DNA of 64,000 bases from Macrocybe gigantea. Its lineage: Eukaryota; Basidiomycota; Agaricomycetes; Agaricales; Callistosporiaceae. The position numbers were made by a program, and so were the translations under genes. Where the stretch lies: the NCBI GenBank assembly GCA_011319805.1, contig SJRY01000143.1:186001-250000 (forward strand), read 5' to 3'. This document shows positions 61,226-64,000 of this stretch, piece by piece. The notes beneath the pieces were generated by a model. It was not told the DNA's origin, searched no databases, and worked only from the letters and a program-made list of their open reading frames with translations. Numbering within the stretch: the first letter of the stretch is position 1; each line of letters begins with the position of its first letter.

Positions 61226-63634
61226 TCAAAACTCCTCAATATCGTCGCTGTCTAACCAACCACTACCGCTTCTCCCACTGGAATGCGGTCCGACCTGATA
61301 ATGATCTGCGAGTTCGTCATGTTCCTCATCTGCATTTATCTCCCGTGCGTTGACGGGCATAGCTTGTCCAGGCGATTGTTCGCGCGTAAAGACCAAAGAA
61401 GAGTGCAGGCGATGGGTAATTGGCGGTCGCGGAATGTGCATCACTTGATCTCTGGCTCTCAAAAAGCCACCGAGTTTGAGAACGACGTCGGCTTGGCACC
61501 ATCCACCCAAGGGCATAGAGCCATCCTAATCAGTCCGCAGAAACGTTTAGAACATTCTGCCGTGCGCTAAAATCTTTGAAGTTACTGACCCTGGTCAATC
61601 CTTCGTTTAGAACCCATTCTTGGGTATCTCTGACACCTTCCCATGCGGCCTTTTCTTTCTGCAGATGATCGAAATATGCGGGTTTGAAAATCTTCTGAGA
61701 ACGTCGGACCACCGGAGACGGTAAAGAGTGTATGGTGCCGATCGTCAGGATATGGAAGCGATGCGGGTTCGCTTGATACCACTGATAATGAGAATATAGG
61801 GGCTGTGGATCGGCGGAGAAGAGCAGGCACGTACCGATTCACCACCGTTGGTATCAGTCCAACTCAGCGTCTCAATAATTCCATCACAATGTTCAATATT
61901 GTCGCAAAAGTCGAGATAATTCTGGTGAACGTAGAGGGAGAACAGCGAAGAATCGATGGGCGAATTGGCATAAAGTTCCTATGATTCTCGTGAGACCGGA
62001 AATGATATGCTTTGATGCAACATACATTGACATCAATGCGACTAGCTCTGCGTTCATGCTCTTGCAAATGCGGAGGCAAATTTGGGGGGTCTATGAGTCG
62101 GGCATCGATTGATCTTTCGCGCTCAACGTCCTTGGCACTAGCAGAGGAACTTGGCATGTCTCCTTTCCCTACCACAAACGACTGGTAAGCCACAGAGCAG
62201 AAATACAGTGGGAATGTCAGAAGACACACTTTTGTTATAGAGCACTTTACCCAGGAGGTGAAATAAGAACAGGGTCTGCTCCCGTCGAGCGACAGACTCT
62301 AGAGTTGACACCAGCCCGGCGTTCCCAAGGCGTTTCTTACTCTTCTTTTTATTGTCTAAGTCAGTGGAACATGCAAACTGCAAGGACATGATGGCGCTTC
62401 GTATATCCCCATTTGAAGCTTCGACTATCACGTCCAGTATATCACGGGAAGGCGGACCGGAGGCAGACGAGGCGAAATGCTTCTTCAAGAGGGCCTGCAA
62501 TGCCTTGTGTAGGAGAGTCGGTGCAATCGGGTTAAAACTAGGATAAACAAATCAGAAGAATGCTTTTCTCAAGAGGACGAGCTCCTACACAATGGTGGTG
62601 ACATATGGACCAAGCAGCAAATCTCTCGGCAATATGGTGCGTATGTCGACTGCACTATCCTGATCAACTAGCCTTCGTCTATCTGCTTGATCGTCAGTTT
62701 CACCACGGACACCTGCGTCGCTCACGATCACAACTATGGGAATCGGAGGATCGGAAGGAGGGGCAGACATTAGAGAACGCAATGCTGCATGAAGTCTGAG
62801 TTTTGTCTCAGAATGTAGTATGTTGGGAAGCTCTTCAAGAAGGATGATATGACGAGGGGCTGGTGAGAAAGGGGAAGATTCGGTCGAAGATGACTGAGTC
62901 GACTGGGATGATCCAGCCACGTTCACATTCATGTCAGTCATGTTGATCGCGATACTTGAGCAACTCGCGCCACGATGCAGAAACGTCTCAAATCTTGAAA
63001 AATGAGATTCAAAGTCACCATTTTGATTCCAAAATTGTTCATCTAATGAAAGTTCTTAAGAGCACGCTAAGCATTGTCGTTTTTCTTAACTGACTTACTG
63101 GTGAATACATTTGGGGAACTATCGTTTATGGCATTTCGCCATTCGAGAATATCAAAGCCCATCTCACGAGCAAGGATCTTGATCGTCGTCGTTTTAGCGG
63201 TTCCAGCAGGACCAGTCAAGGCTAATATCCGCTTTGTAAAGTGTTATAAAGGAGAAGATGCATAGGGAATACTCCAAGCTTACTCTGTATGCTTTTAATT
63301 TTCTAGAAGGACCTCCTTCAAATGCTTCTTTGAACCAACGACGAACATCTTCAACTTTCCTGGCGTGAACTGCGAGCTCGGCCTGCAAGACCTGAGAACA
63401 GAAAGGTGTTATGAGAATATGCAGATCTTACCTCGGAAGATGGTTCATAGCGGTCGACCCATAATGCATCGTCTGTCACAGTTTCGGTCTAAGCCTTGAA
63501 ATGAACTGTTCGTACTCACTGAGGTCTTCTACGTGACTTTTGTGGTCCATTGCCTTGCCTTTGCCTTTGGACTCTGGCGAACTTGTGCTACTCTGGGTTG
63601 AAGGAATTCCCGCCGTCTTGAACTTTGAAAACAT
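61226..63634 (-). CDS. RAD17: DNA damage checkpoint clamp loader subunit Rad17
   Basis: Multi-exon gene starting at 63634 (MFSKFKTAGIPSTQSSTSS). Then come DALWVDRYEPSSE and LAVHARKVEDVRRWF, the typical Rad17 entry, a Walker A loop GPAGTAKTTT, EWRNAINDSSPN, the Walker-B-like IILLEELPN, and a sensor/lid part (SFNPIAPTLLHKALQALLKKHF, SNGDIRSAIMSLQFA). The C-terminal region reads NYLDFCDNIEHCDG, AYFDHLQKEKAAWE and the tail GWLDSDDIEEF. Rad17 with Rfc2-5 loads the 9-1-1 clamp at damaged DNA to activate Mec1/ATR signalling (known). All exon junctions examined keep frame. The Ser/Thr-rich insert MNVNVAGSSQSTQSS before Walker B is longer than usual. Confidence 0.92.
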
Positions 63635-64000
63635 CAATTTTATGTAAGAAATAATTAAGATGTCGACAAACTGCTGTCAGGGGATTGAATCGCCTCGAAG
63701 CCTGCGATAGTCCTTCTCTAGGTTTGAATCGTGTAGTCCTCGCTTTCTGTCGACTATTGGGTGCACTATGCCACGTGTTTGGGACATGATAGAAGAATTG
63801 CAATTTCAGTTTCGTTAAGGAGATGGAAAGATCATGGCTAAGAACTCGTATCGCGTCCAGACAACCATGACGTGACATTTTCACGTGATACATCAGGTGG
63901 ATGTCACTCCGAACGTGACAACGCGCTGCCCAATTCTGATTTGCATGCGCAAATGTCCAAAATCAATCTCTAGATATACTTAAGGTGCGTGCCCTCAGAT
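63635..64000. other. RAD17 upstream region
   Basis: End of the window; no further gene recognised. Contains MluI-box-unrelated sequence only; no clear TATA element. Confidence 0.4.

Overview
The window looks like nuclear DNA from a filamentous basidiomycete, most likely an Agaricomycete. Nearly every gene is broken by short GT-AG introns of about 50-70 bp, many with a branch-like CTAAC/CTGAC. The gene families are typical of that group: F-box/LRR proteins, a hydrophobic secreted protein, a DUF6533-like membrane protein, fungal O-methyltransferase and Bem46-type hydrolase. Nothing prokaryotic, viral or CRISPR-like was seen. All assignments come from reading translated exons by eye; no database search was possible.

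Layout. 1-0.6 kb: 3' end of an isoprenylcysteine methyltransferase. 1.2-2.7 kb: an F-box/LRR gene. 3.8-5.4 kb: a disordered Ser/Gln-rich protein. 5.8-10 kb: a tandem duplication carrying two F-box genes with their promoters. 10-13.7 kb: no convincing gene. 13.7-14.5 kb: a small unknown protein. 15.1-20.5 kb: a very long RING-H2 protein. 20.5-25 kb: apparently gene-free. 25-29.2 kb: a frameshifted F-box/LRR gene, UBC13 and a secreted hydrophobic protein. 30.3-40.7 kb: a Bem46/ABHD13 hydrolase, ARG5,6, calcineurin A, elongin C and an unknown gene. 41.2 kb: tRNA-Glu(CTC). 41.3-50.9 kb: three tandem FAD-dependent oxidoreductases followed by an O-methyltransferase, a possible small metabolic cluster. 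50.9-55.4 kb: a Ser-rich protein, a coiled-coil protein and a three-RRM protein. 55.4-56.2 kb: a truncated phosphotransferase. 57.4-63.6 kb: an F-box-like gene, a DUF6533-like gene and the RAD17 checkpoint clamp loader.

Two themes stand out. First, ubiquitin-system genes are dense: five F-box-type genes, one RING protein, the UBC13 E2 and elongin C. Second, about half of the genes, including conserved ones (ARG5,6, calcineurin A), need one or more missing bases to be restored before their frame stays open. The inferred changes are almost all single-base losses, often in homopolymers. This looks like deletion-type sequencing error rather than gene decay, and any automatic annotation of this contig will split or truncate these genes.
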